32,650 nucleotides of DNA, from contig JAGVYX010000009.1 in the NCBI GenBank assembly GCA_018303045.1, positions 1-32,650 of the forward strand, written 5' to 3'. This document shows positions 1 through 6,823 of the stretch, piece by piece; position 1 is the first letter of the stretch; every line of letters begins with the position of its first letter. The position numbers and the translations under genes are program-made. This DNA is from Candidatus Woesearchaeota archaeon (lineage in GTDB: Archaea; Nanobdellota; Nanobdellia; Woesearchaeales; GW2011-AR9). Below the pieces are notes generated by a model. It searched no databases. It was not told the origin of the DNA and worked only from the letters and a program-made list of their open reading frames with translations.

Positions 1-1239
1 GAAATGTTCTACTGGACGGGCGCGGGAAAAGCTCCTGATTTATTTGATCCGAAAGATAAGCACTGGGTGGAAATCTGGAATGACGTGTTTATGGCTTATG
101 ATCGGAAATCTGCCGGAAAATTAGAACTCTTGAAACAAAAAAATGTAGATACCGGGATGGGTATGGAGCGTACGGTAGCCGTTTTATCCGGGAAAAAAAG
201 CGCTTATGAAACGGAATTATTTCAGCCGATGATTAAGGTTATAGAAGAAATTGCCGGAATAAAGTATACCAAAAAAAAGAAAGAAATCAGGATTATTGCC
301 GATCATTTAAGAGCCGCGGCTTTTGTCTTGGGCGATGAAAATTATGTTGTTCCTTCCAATGTTGACCGAGGCTATATTTTAAGAAGACTAGTTAGAAGAG
401 CTATCAGATATGGAAAATTGATTGGCATTAAAGATCTATTTACAGCTAAAATTGCCGAACTGGTGATTAAAGAATATGGCGGCGGCTACCCGGAATTAAA
501 GAAAAATAAATCCAGAATTGTTGCAGAACTGCAGAAAGAAGAGGAGAAATTTGCTTCTACTTTGGAAAAAGGGCTGAAAGAATTTAATAAAATGGCTGCT
601 GAAAATGATCTTATTACCGGCAAAGATGCTTTTTTATTGTTTCAGTCGTATGGTTTTCCATTAGAGATGACGCAGGAATTGGCCTTGGAGCAGGACCTCA
701 CTGTGGATGAAGCAGTCTTTAAAGAAGAATTTGAAAAACATCAGGCGTTATCGAGAACGGCGGCGGCCGGCAAATTTAAGGGCGGCCTTTCCGATAATTC
801 TCCAATTGTAACGAGAATGCATACCGCTACGCACTTGTTAAATGAAGCCCTGCGCCGGGTTATTGATCCCAGAATAAAACAGCGGGGCAGCAATATTACT
901 CCGGAACGGCTGAGGTTTGATTTTAGTTTTGACCGAAAACTAACCAGCGAAGAAATTCAAGCGGTGGAAGATGAAGTTAATCGGGTAATTCAGTCGGGGC
1001 TGGAAGTAACCCGGGAGGAAATGTCTAAAGATGAAGCCATGCAGCTGGGAGCGCAGATGGAATTTGGCGCTAAATATCCGGACCGCGTTTCGGTCTATTT
1101 TATTGGCGATTATTCCAAAGAATTTTGCGGCGGGCCGCATGTAAGGAACACCAACGAGATGGGCAGGTTTAAAATTATTAAGGAAGAAAGTTCTGCCGCC
1201 GGCGTGAGAAGAATTAAAGCAGTAATGGGAGAAGAATAA
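1..1239 (+). CDS. alaS: Alanyl-tRNA synthetase, C-terminal part (5' end outside window), bacterial-looking, no C-Ala domain
   Basis: Charges tRNA-Ala with alanine in the cytoplasm. The reading frame is open from base 1, so the N-terminal class II motifs 1 and 2 lie upstream of the window. Visible are the motif 3 region (NVDTGMGMERT, about residues 50-60 of the fragment), the tRNA-recognition helices (ADHLRAAAFVLGDENYVVPS, then RGYILRRLVRRAIRYGK) and the zinc-binding editing domain with HTATH near residue 275 and CGGPHV near residue 378. The protein stops directly after the editing domain (RRIKAVMGEE), where typical AlaRS continues into the DHHA1/C-Ala domain, so that domain is absent or encoded elsewhere. 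The motif spellings resemble bacterial, especially small-genome bacterial, AlaRS more than archaeal AlaRS; this is a judgement by eye. TAA stop at 1237-1239. Confidence 0.93.
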   Translation, partial: EMFYWTGAGKAPDLFDPKDKHWVEIWNDVFMAYDRKSAGKLELLKQKNVDTGMGMERTVAVLSGKKSAYETELFQPMIKVIEEIAGIKYTKKKKEIRIIADHLRAAAFVLGDENYVVPSNVDRGYILRRLVRRAIRYGKLIGIKDLFTAKIAELVIKEYGGGYPELKKNKSRIVAELQKEEEKFASTLEKGLKEFNKMAAENDLITGKDAFLLFQSYGFPLEMTQELALEQDLTVDEAVFKEEFEKHQALSRTAAAGKFKGGLSDNSPIVTRMHTATHLLNEALRRVIDPRIKQRGSNITPERLRFDFSFDRKLTSEEIQAVEDEVNRVIQSGLEVTREEMSKDEAMQLGAQMEFGAKYPDRVSVYFIGDYSKEFCGGPHVRNTNEMGRFKIIKEESSAAGVRRIKAVMGEE

Positions 1240-1381
1240 AAATTAAAAAAAACAGTGCAGATTCTAGGAATTTTCTCTTTCGTCAGGAATAATATCATTC
1301 TGGAAGTTTTAGGCCCTTTACTGGAAAAATATCTTCTTTAATTTCACAACAAATTTAAATAACTTCAACTTATTGAGTTTA

Positions 1382-1666
1382 ATGATTCCTAAAGATATTG
1401 TAAACAAAATTATTTCTGAGGATCTGCAGTTGGCCGGGGAAGCTGTTGATAATCCTACTTGGGATGAAACGGCTTTAGGAATCGAAGCTCGCGTGGGCAA
1501 TATCCTTCTAAGGGTTTATGATCGGGCTAACAAAGAAGCTGCCAGAAGGGAGTCGGGAATTATTGAATTAGGTTACGGCCTTAAACCAGGACAATCAACA
1601 GGAAGTTCCGGATACAACGGGAATCTTCGCTGGTATACCATTATAAGCAATAGAATAAATAACTGA
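1382..1666 (+). CDS. Small hypothetical protein (94 aa)
   Basis: An open frame from ATG 1382 (an in-frame TTG lies at 1373) to TGA 1664-1666. The product is a soluble-looking small protein, MIPKDIVNKIISEDL at the N-terminus, with a basic patch DRANKEAARRESG and a Gly/Ser-rich stretch (GQSTGSSGYNGN) near the C-terminus. I recognise no family. There is no clear ribosome binding site, and the flanking DNA is low in coding signal. Its stop is followed after one base by ATG 1668, the start of a decayed zinc-finger-like frame, so the two may once have been co-transcribed. It may be a real small gene, a remnant or a chance ORF. Confidence 0.35.
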   Translation: MIPKDIVNKIISEDLQLAGEAVDNPTWDETALGIEARVGNILLRVYDRANKEAARRESGIIELGYGLKPGQSTGSSGYNGNLRWYTIISNRINN

Positions 1667-1667
1667 G

Positions 1668-1840
1668 ATGCCTTTTTTCTGTGAAATTTGCCAACGAGGA
1701 ATAGCCCTTAACAATTGATCCGTAAATTTGGCTTTGGTCGTATTCTGCCAGCGAGGAAAAGTTCGCGTCAGCAGGAGGATCTTCCTGACGGAAAAGATCT
1801 GCTTCAAATAGCTTAATTCTGGCATTAAGGTGATCTTACA
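1668..1840 (+). pseudogene. Possible decayed small zinc-ribbon gene (bL28-like spacing)
   Basis: From ATG 1668 the frame reads MPFFCEICQRGIALNN, then TGA (1716-1718), then continues in the same frame with KVRVSRRIFLTEKICFK, TAG, LNSGIKVI. The order CxxC, 'NN', 'KVRV', 'KIC', then '(stop)LNSGIKV' recalls small zinc-ribbon ribosomal proteins of the bacterial L28 type (CEIC...GNN...KVRV...C..CLKSGKV). Two stops and probably a frameshift in the middle would have to be bridged, so it cannot be an intact gene. The resemblance is by eye only and could be coincidence. Confidence 0.2.
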
Positions 1841-1855
1841 GATTCATAATAAAAA

Positions 1856-1962
1856 TGCGGTAGCCGAGATTTGAACTCGGGTCACAGCCTGTTTACAAAA
1901 TTTGGCAAGGCCGCATAAAGGTCGGATGGCTATTAATCCCCTAACCACTATACTACTACCGC
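1856..1962 (-). tRNA. tRNA-Gly(GCC), interrupted by two introns
   Basis: On the - strand the acceptor arms GCGGTAG and CTACCGC pair perfectly, with discriminator A at 1856. The T arm is intact (CCGAG/TTCAAAT/CTCGG). The anticodon stem CGGCC/GGCTG closes a loop TTGCCAA with anticodon GCC (complement of 1904-1906). A 12-nt intron (1891-1902) sits at the canonical 37/38 site: UUGC of the loop pairs with GUAA just before the 3' site, giving a small bulge-helix-loop. A second intron of about 21 nt lies in the D arm (about 1919-1939); its ends are uncertain because the D stem can be closed in more than one way. The best fold has GUU/GAC and GAU/AUC helices and leaves a 74-nt tRNA. No CCA is encoded. 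Confidence 0.82.
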
Positions 1963-2103
1963 GTTATAGTTTCTGATTTAGAAGACTACTTTATTAAGAT
2001 TTTGGTAATTTTCAGTTTATAGTAACGGGCATTAATCTTTAGGCAATTATTAACAGTTAAGGTACACAAAGAATGTCAAAAATAAATTAAAAAATAAAAA
2101 AAA

Positions 2104-2460
2104 TTAAGCTTTGGCTAAGCTAAACACTGATTTTAGGGCAACGATAATGGTTGCTGGAACAAACAGGGTTAAAATTCCTCTCAAAATGTTTCCGATAACT
2201 GGTGCTACTGCATCGAAAACTCCTGCTTCTACTCCTAAAAAGGAGATCAGCGCTAAAACTGTTCCGCCAGTCAGGAATGCTCCTGTTTCATCATGGGTTA
2301 CGTTTAGTAATCCAACTACAATACCTAATAGGAATACAATCCACAGCATTGTTGCCTGGTAGGGTCCAGTTAAGCCTAACCCCAGAAGCACTGCCAGAAC
2401 TAATCCTACTAAGAAAGACCAACTTCCCACCAAACTGGCTCCGTTAAATCCTTTTTTCAC
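2104..2460 (-). CDS. Small multi-pass membrane protein, hypothetical
   Basis: 118 aa, starting at GTG 2460 with a clear Shine-Dalgarno GAGGTGA about 6-8 nt upstream on the - strand, which decides the start. After a short basic N-terminus (MKKGFNG) come three or four hydrophobic segments: about residues 11-32, 37-55, 62-82 and 85-112. The short charged loop NVTHDETG lies between the second and third. No catalytic motif or lipoprotein box is seen. It stands alone between the tRNA-Gly(GCC) and tRNA-Tyr genes and has its own promoter region. Proteins of this type are frequent and uncharacterised in DPANN genomes. The function is unknown. Confidence 0.75.
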   Translation of the reverse strand: MKKGFNGASLVGSWSFLVGLVLAVLLGLGLTGPYQATMLWIVFLLGIVVGLLNVTHDETGAFLTGGTVLALISFLGVEAGVFDAVAPVIGNILRGILTLFVPATIIVALKSVFSLAKA

Positions 2461-2651
2461 TTACTATCACCTCTTTTTTTATGCGCATAAAGGGAAAGAT
2501 ATCCCTTGCTGATATCATGTCGCCATAATACCTTATAGTAAGTAAATTTTTTTAGTTTAAAAGCCTTTTGGTGGGGTTAAAGGATTTTCTTTAAATTTTT
2601 CCCGAAACAGACAGAAACTTTAATAAGTAAAACTCATCTTCGTCGGCTAAT

Positions 2652-2805
2652 CCCTCCATAGTTCAGCGGTAGAACGCTCGGCTGTAGCATATGCTTTTGA
2701 TTTGTCTTGGAGACTGTAATGATAAAGTATCAGCCGTTACCGAGAGATCCCCGGCAAACTTTGACTTAAGGCGGAGTTTGGGGAATTCAAATCCGGGTGG
2801 GGGGA
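2652..2805 (+). tRNA. tRNA-Tyr(GTA), interrupted by an anticodon-loop intron and a T-arm intron
   Basis: Acceptor CCCTCCA pairs with TGGGGGG (one U-G), giving the C1-G72 pair and A73 expected for archaeal tRNA-Tyr. D arm GTTC/GAAC; anticodon stem CTCGG (2677-2681) with CCGAG (2740-2744); anticodon GTA at 2684-2686. An intron of about 51 nt (about 2688-2738) interrupts the anticodon loop. Its exact ends are uncertain because CGGCUG/CAGCCG offers a competing helix and no clean BHB forms. A second 31-nt intron (2755-2785) separates T stem CCCGG from T loop TTCAAAT, and its BHB fold is clear. The spliced product is 72 nt. A T-run follows at 2807-2815. Confidence 0.88.
2755..2785 (+). other. Non-canonical tRNA intron at position 53/54 (T arm of tRNA-Tyr)
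   Basis: 31 nt. The inner helix AAACU/AGUUU (5 bp), central helix CCCC/GGGG (4 bp) and 3-nt bulges GG^C and AA^U make a near-textbook BHB. Removal rebuilds CCCGG-TTCAAAT-CCGGG. Confidence 0.85.
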
Positions 2806-2806
2806 C

Positions 2807-2815
2807 TTTTTTTTT
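2807..2815 (+). terminator. Oligo-T terminator after tRNA-Tyr
   Basis: Nine T residues start two bases after the discriminator base of tRNA-Tyr. This is a typical archaeal U-run termination signal. The next tRNA is about 230 bp away and has its own TATA box. Confidence 0.6.
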
Positions 2816-2845
2816 CATAAATTATTTTCCATAAGTTAAACAGAT

Positions 2846-2875
2846 TAAACAGCTTAAGTCTAAACAGCTTAAGTC
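2846..2875 (+). repeat. Two tandem copies of a 15-bp unit
   Basis: TAAACAGCTTAAGTC occurs twice in direct succession (2846-2860, 2861-2875), preceded by a partial copy (TAAACAGAT, about 2837). It lies in the gap between tRNA-Tyr and tRNA-Asp. Apart from the TATA box near 2956 I see nothing else in that gap. Confidence 0.8.
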
Positions 2876-2955
2876 TAGAAATTCTTTAGAAGATAAATTA
2901 AAATAAGTTCTCGCGCGGGCTATTTTACTCCGCAGTCCTCAAAAAATTCGATAAA

Positions 2956-2963
2956 TTTATAAA
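2956..2963 (+). promoter_or_regulatory. TATA box for the tRNA-Asp/tRNA-Lys (and possibly rpo) transcript
   Basis: TTTATAAA, a strong archaeal TATA match, 82 bp before tRNA-Asp. Transcription would start near 2986-2990, leaving a 5' leader of about 55 nt that contains a 7-bp hairpin (TCTACAT/ATGTAGA, 3001-3025). Confidence 0.55.
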
Positions 2964-3044
2964 CAAACCGCGGTTTTAATCAGAAAATGGTCGGCTATTC
3001 TCTACATTTAATGTTATTATGTAGATGGTAGGCTATCTAATGAT

Positions 3045-3174
3045 GCCCTGGTAGTGTAGTTCGGCCTAGCACGGAGCCCTGTCACGGCTGGGAATCGCCA
3101 AAGTAAGGCTTCGACCCGGGTTCAAAGTGGTGTGGAATGGATAATTACATGTCAGGAATGTCCCGGCCAGGGCG
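3045..3174 (+). tRNA. tRNA-Asp(GTC), interrupted by an anticodon intron and a T-loop intron
   Basis: Acceptor GCCCTGG/CCAGGGC with G73; D stem GTGT/GCAC; anticodon stem GAGCC/GGCTT; anticodon GTC at 3081-3083. A 21-nt intron (3085-3105) at 37/38 folds with inner helix GGC/GCC and central helix CUGU/AAAG (one mismatch). A 34-nt intron (3127-3160) interrupts the T loop between positions 59 and 60; removal restores CCGGG-TTCAAAT-CCCGG. The mature tRNA is 75 nt. Only 14 bp separate it from tRNA-Lys, so the two are probably one transcript. Confidence 0.9.
3127..3160 (+). other. Non-canonical tRNA intron at position 59/60 (T loop of tRNA-Asp)
   Basis: 34 nt. The T stem is the outer helix, UUC(A) pairs with (G)GAA as central helix, the bulges are AA^G and UG^U, and UGGUGUG pairs with CAUGUCA (three wobbles) as inner helix. 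Confidence 0.8.
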
Positions 3175-3188
3175 TTTATATTTCCCAG

Positions 3189-3312
3189 GGGCCGGTAGCT
3201 CAGCTTGGTAGAGCGCTTGACTTTTAAGTCAGGAAGGCATCGCAAATAAGAAATTTGCCGCTTCTTTACTGAAGCTATCAAGCGGTCGCGAGTTCAAATC
3301 TCGTCCGGCCCG
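3189..3312 (+). tRNA. tRNA-Lys(TTT), interrupted by a 50-nt anticodon-loop intron
   Basis: Acceptor GGGCCGG/CCGGCCC with G73; D stem GCTC/GAGC; anticodon stem CTTGA/TCAAG; loop CTTTTAA with anticodon TTT at 3223-3225; T arm GCGAG/TTCAAAT/CTCGT. The intron (3227-3276) is at the canonical 37/38 site. The central helix CUUU/GAAG is complete, the 3' bulge is CU^A, and the inner stem pairs AGU/ACU and AGGAAG/CUUCUU. The intron tip holds another hairpin, GCAAAT/ATTTGC. The mature tRNA is 74 nt. The rpoH start codon follows 17 nt after the discriminator base. Confidence 0.93.
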
Positions 3313-3329
3313 CTCACAATTATTAAAAA

Positions 3330-3560
3330 ATGGACATCAGCAAACATCTATTGGTACCTAAACATACGAAGTTATCTGATGTAGATAAGAAAAAGGTATT
3401 TGATAAATATTCCGTTACCGTTAAGGAATTGCCTAAAATTATGAAAGACGATCCCGCCATCCATGCGCTTAATTCTAAAGTGGGAGATGTAATTATGATT
3501 GAACGGGAAAGCAAAACCGCCGGCAGAGCGATCTATTATCGGGTGGTAATTGATGGTTAA
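3330..3560 (+). CDS. rpoH: RNA polymerase subunit H (Rpb5 C-terminal homologue)
   Basis: 76 aa, the usual size of the archaeal subunit. It corresponds to the C-terminal assembly domain of eukaryotic Rpb5 and binds the A' jaw region of RNA polymerase. Recognisable elements are LVPKHTKLS near residues 8-16 and the C-terminal RESKTAGRAIYYRVV. It starts at ATG 3330, only 17 nt after tRNA-Lys, with no Shine-Dalgarno and no room for a separate TATA box outside the tRNA gene. The stop overlaps the start of rpoB'' by 8 nt, which points to translational coupling and a single polymerase operon. Confidence 0.95.
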   Translation: MDISKHLLVPKHTKLSDVDKKKVFDKYSVTVKELPKIMKDDPAIHALNSKVGDVIMIERESKTAGRAIYYRVVIDG

Positions 3561-4959
3561 TAATCTGGCTCAAGACCGGTCAATCCTCATCAAGAAATAT
3601 TTTGAAGAGAAGAAATTTGTCGACAGCAATATTCAGTCTTTTAATAATCTGTTAGAGCAGGGGCTGCAGGAAGTTATTGAAGAAAATAAGGAAGCAGAGC
3701 CAGCCATTATTCCCCATAACATTGAGAAATTTAAAATCCGCTTTGGCCGGATTACTATTGGAAAACCGGAAATCATCGAAGCCGACGGCAGCAAGCGGCC
3801 AATTTATCCAATGGAAGCCCGGCTGAGAAAAATTTCTTATCATGCTCCTATCTTTCTGGAAGTCAGCTCTTATGTTAACGATGTGCAGAGAGAGAATTTC
3901 GTCGCTGAAATTGGGAAAATGCCCATCATGCTAAAAAGCAAGCATTGCAATTTAAATAATTTAAATCGCGAAGAATTAATCAAGCGCGGGGAAGATGCCA
4001 CTGACCCTGGAGGGTATTTTATCATTAATGGAACGGAGAGAGTAATTGTCAATGTTGAAGATTTAGCTGCAAATAATTTTGTAGTGGAAAGGGCTAAAGA
4101 AGGAACTTGCTCGGGACGATATTTTGCGGCTAAAGGTTCTTATAAAATTCCACATTCGTTGGAAAAGAAGAAAGACGGCCTGTATTATCTAACTTTCACC
4201 AGAGTTAAGCAAATGCCCCTGATTATTGTCCTTAAGGCATTGTTTATTGACATCAAGACGCAGGAAGAGGCTGTTGATTATATTGCTAAGAGAATTGGCA
4301 TAGCCCAGGTTAGAGAAATTCGGATGGAACGGACTAAAGAAATCTTGGACAAGTATTTGTTGCCAAATGTGGGGGTTGATTCCAGCGCAGCTTCCGAAAA
4401 AGCCAAAAATTTATGCAAGATGCTGAAGAAATTAATTGATGTGGATAATCATGATCGTGAAGCCGACGATAAAGACCACTACATGAATAAGCGGATTAGG
4501 ATGGCTGGAGATCTATTGCTGGATTTGTTCAGAGTTAATTTTAAAGTTTTAGTTGGAGATATTTTATATAATTTCCAGAGGATCATTAAGAGGGGAAAAC
4601 TGCCGTCCATCAGAGTTATAATCAGGGATAAATTATTAACTTCCAGATTATATTCCGCTATGGCTACAGGAGAATGGGTCGGCGGCCGACAGGGAGTTTC
4701 CCAGCGGATGAGCCGGACTAACTTTTTAGACATGGTCTCTCATTTGCAAAGAATTGCCAGCCCTCTTTCCACTTCACAGGAAAATTTTGAAGCCAGGGCT
4801 TTGCATTGCACCCATCTGGGAAGGCTTTGCCCGATTGAAACTCCGGAAGGGACTAACATCGGCTTAAGAAAGAATTTGGCGATGCTTTGTTCCTTGTCGC
4901 AAAATGTATCTGAAGAAGAAGTGATAGAAAAAATAAAGGCCATCTGGCCGAATCAATAA
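3553..4959 (+). CDS. rpoB2: RNA polymerase subunit B'' (N-terminal half of split RpoB)
   Basis: 468 aa: the protrusion, lobe and N-terminal fork regions of the second-largest polymerase subunit. The start is ATG 3553 (a TTG sits one codon earlier), overlapping rpoH. Family landmarks are PGGYFIINGTERVIV near residues 152-166, the lobe segment DKDHYMNKRIRMAGDLL near 305-321 and the fork-loop/rifampicin-region motifs ATGEW...GVSQRMSRTNFLDMVSHLQRI and CPIETPEGTNIGLRKNLA near the C-terminus. It ends just after the latter, at the natural split known from many euryarchaea and related lineages. The next gene starts 3 nt downstream. Confidence 0.96.
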   Translation: MVNNLAQDRSILIKKYFEEKKFVDSNIQSFNNLLEQGLQEVIEENKEAEPAIIPHNIEKFKIRFGRITIGKPEIIEADGSKRPIYPMEARLRKISYHAPIFLEVSSYVNDVQRENFVAEIGKMPIMLKSKHCNLNNLNREELIKRGEDATDPGGYFIINGTERVIVNVEDLAANNFVVERAKEGTCSGRYFAAKGSYKIPHSLEKKKDGLYYLTFTRVKQMPLIIVLKALFIDIKTQEEAVDYIAKRIGIAQVREIRMERTKEILDKYLLPNVGVDSSAASEKAKNLCKMLKKLIDVDNHDREADDKDHYMNKRIRMAGDLLLDLFRVNFKVLVGDILYNFQRIIKRGKLPSIRVIIRDKLLTSRLYSAMATGEWVGGRQGVSQRMSRTNFLDMVSHLQRIASPLSTSQENFEARALHCTHLGRLCPIETPEGTNIGLRKNLAMLCSLSQNVSEEEVIEKIKAIWPNQ

Positions 4960-4962
4960 AAT

Positions 4963-6768
4963 ATGGCGGACTTATACATCAACTCTAAATACCTTGGACC
5001 TGTTGAAAATGACCAGCAGTTTGTAGCCGAATTTAAAGACTTAAGGCGTAAAAGTTCCCTGCCGGAAGATGTTAATATTTATCATGACCACGAAACTAAA
5101 GACATTTATATTTTAACTGATGAAGGAAGAGCCAGAAGGCCGCTGATTATTGTTAAAGATGGAAAACCGCTGCTGACTGACAAGCATCTGGAGCAGCTTA
5201 AAAATGGCGAAATAACCTGGGTGGATTTAGTCCGGCAGGGAGTAATCGAATATTTAGACGCGGCGGAAGAAGAAAATGCTCTCGTAGCTTATACTCCGGA
5301 AGAATTAACCGGCCAGCATACTCATTTGGAAATTACGATGGGCTCAATGTGCGGGATTACTACTTCCCTGGTGCCGTTTTCGAATCGGGCGCCTTCTTCC
5401 AGGGTGATCATTGGCAGCAAGAACCAGAAACAAGCATTAGGATTTTATGCTGCTAATTATTATTTAAGAATGGACATGGATGCTAATCTGCTGCATTATC
5501 CGCAACTGCCAATTGTTAAGACTAAGATTCACGACGTAACTGGTTATGAAGAGCATCCTTCGGGGCAGAACATGGTTGTTGCCGTGATGTGTTATGACGG
5601 GTATAACATGGAAGACGGAGTTATTCTGAATAAAGCATCAGTGGAGCGCGGTTTAGCTCGAAGCACCTATTTCCGGCCAGTTAGTGCTGAAGAGTTAAGG
5701 TATTCCGGGGGCTTAGTTGATGAAGTGTCTATTCCAGACAAAGATGTTAAAGGCTACCGCAGCGAGCATGATTATCGCTTCTTGGAAGAAGATGGGATAA
5801 TTTATCCCGAATCCAAAGTTAATGAAGGCGATGTAATTATTGGCAGAACCAGCCCTCCGCGCTTTTTAAGCAGTTTAGATGAATATAATTTATCGGCAGC
5901 TATCAGAAGAGAAAGTTCTATTGCTCTTAAGCATGGCGAGAAAGGAGTGGCTGATTTTGTAGTGATTACTGAAAATGAAGAAGGCAATAAGTTAATTCAG
6001 GTCCGGTTAAGAGAAGAAAGAGTTCCAGAAATTGGAGACAAATTCACCAGTCGCCACGGGCAAAAAGGCGTAACGGGAATTTTAATCCCTCCTCAGGACA
6101 TACCTTTTTCGACTAGGGGAATTGTGCCGGACTTAATTTTCACTCCCCACGGCGTTTCTTCAAGAATGACCATCTCGCACCTGATGGAATTGATCGGCGG
6201 CAAAGTAGGGGCCTTAAGCGGCCGCTTTGTGGATGGAACGCTGTTTGAAGCCGAAGATGAAACCAGCTTGCGGGAAGAATTATTACAGTTAGGCTTCCGC
6301 GATGATGGAACGGAAATCTTTTTTGACGGCCGAACCGGAAAGCAAATGCTGGCGAATATTTTTGTTGGCAACATGTACTACTTAAGGTTGCGGCACATGG
6401 TAGCTAACAAAATGCAGTCCAGAGCTCGCGGCCCAATTCAATTGCTGACGAGGCAGCCTACCGAAGGCAAAGCTAAAGAGGGGGGATTGCGGCTGGGAGA
6501 AATGGAAAAAGATACGTTCATTGCTCATGGGGCTTCATTATTGCTGAAAGAACGGTTTGATTCGGATAAAGTGGTAATTCCCGTCTGCAATGAATCCGGC
6601 TTAATGGGGTACTATGACTTAAGAAAAAACGGCAAGGCGATCTCGCCCTTACATGGCGAAGACGCTAAAGTTTCCAACATTGAAATGAGCTATGCGTTTA
6701 AACTATTGTTGGATGAATTCAGAAGCTTGGGGATTTATTCAAAGTTAAATTTAATAAATAAATATTGA
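4963..6768 (+). CDS. rpoB1: RNA polymerase subunit B' (C-terminal half of split RpoB), zinc ribbon eroded
   Basis: 601 aa, carrying the hybrid-binding, wall and anchor regions. Visible motifs are PFSNRAPSSRVIIGS, MVVAVMCYDGYNMEDGVILNKASVERGL, EIGDKFTSRHGQKGVTG and RLGEMEKDTFIAHGAS. With B'' it forms the second-largest subunit of the core enzyme. The zinc-ribbon region at the C-terminus is unusual: the expected two CxxC pairs are reduced to a single Cys (C542 in VCNESGLMGYYD), and the second pair is replaced by a sequence such as SPLHGED. The fold there probably persists without zinc. It starts 3 nt after the B'' stop, in a +1 frame, with no frameshift needed. Confidence 0.96.
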   Translation: MADLYINSKYLGPVENDQQFVAEFKDLRRKSSLPEDVNIYHDHETKDIYILTDEGRARRPLIIVKDGKPLLTDKHLEQLKNGEITWVDLVRQGVIEYLDAAEEENALVAYTPEELTGQHTHLEITMGSMCGITTSLVPFSNRAPSSRVIIGSKNQKQALGFYAANYYLRMDMDANLLHYPQLPIVKTKIHDVTGYEEHPSGQNMVVAVMCYDGYNMEDGVILNKASVERGLARSTYFRPVSAEELRYSGGLVDEVSIPDKDVKGYRSEHDYRFLEEDGIIYPESKVNEGDVIIGRTSPPRFLSSLDEYNLSAAIRRESSIALKHGEKGVADFVVITENEEGNKLIQVRLREERVPEIGDKFTSRHGQKGVTGILIPPQDIPFSTRGIVPDLIFTPHGVSSRMTISHLMELIGGKVGALSGRFVDGTLFEAEDETSLREELLQLGFRDDGTEIFFDGRTGKQMLANIFVGNMYYLRLRHMVANKMQSRARGPIQLLTRQPTEGKAKEGGLRLGEMEKDTFIAHGASLLLKERFDSDKVVIPVCNESGLMGYYDLRKNGKAISPLHGEDAKVSNIEMSYAFKLLLDEFRSLGIYSKLNLINKY

Positions 6769-6823
6769 TGATAATTAAAATGGAAAAAATAAAAAATATT
6801 GCTTCTAAATTGATGGTGATTTC

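Noticed and set aside
1595-1825. 76-aa ORF on the - strand
   Set aside because: It overlaps the + strand ORF, has no ribosome binding site, and its two PRWQ segments only mirror a degenerate direct repeat in the DNA.
4950-4970. Frameshift splitting rpoB
   Set aside because: Both halves have proper stop and start codons, and the split falls at the B''/B' boundary known in many archaea.
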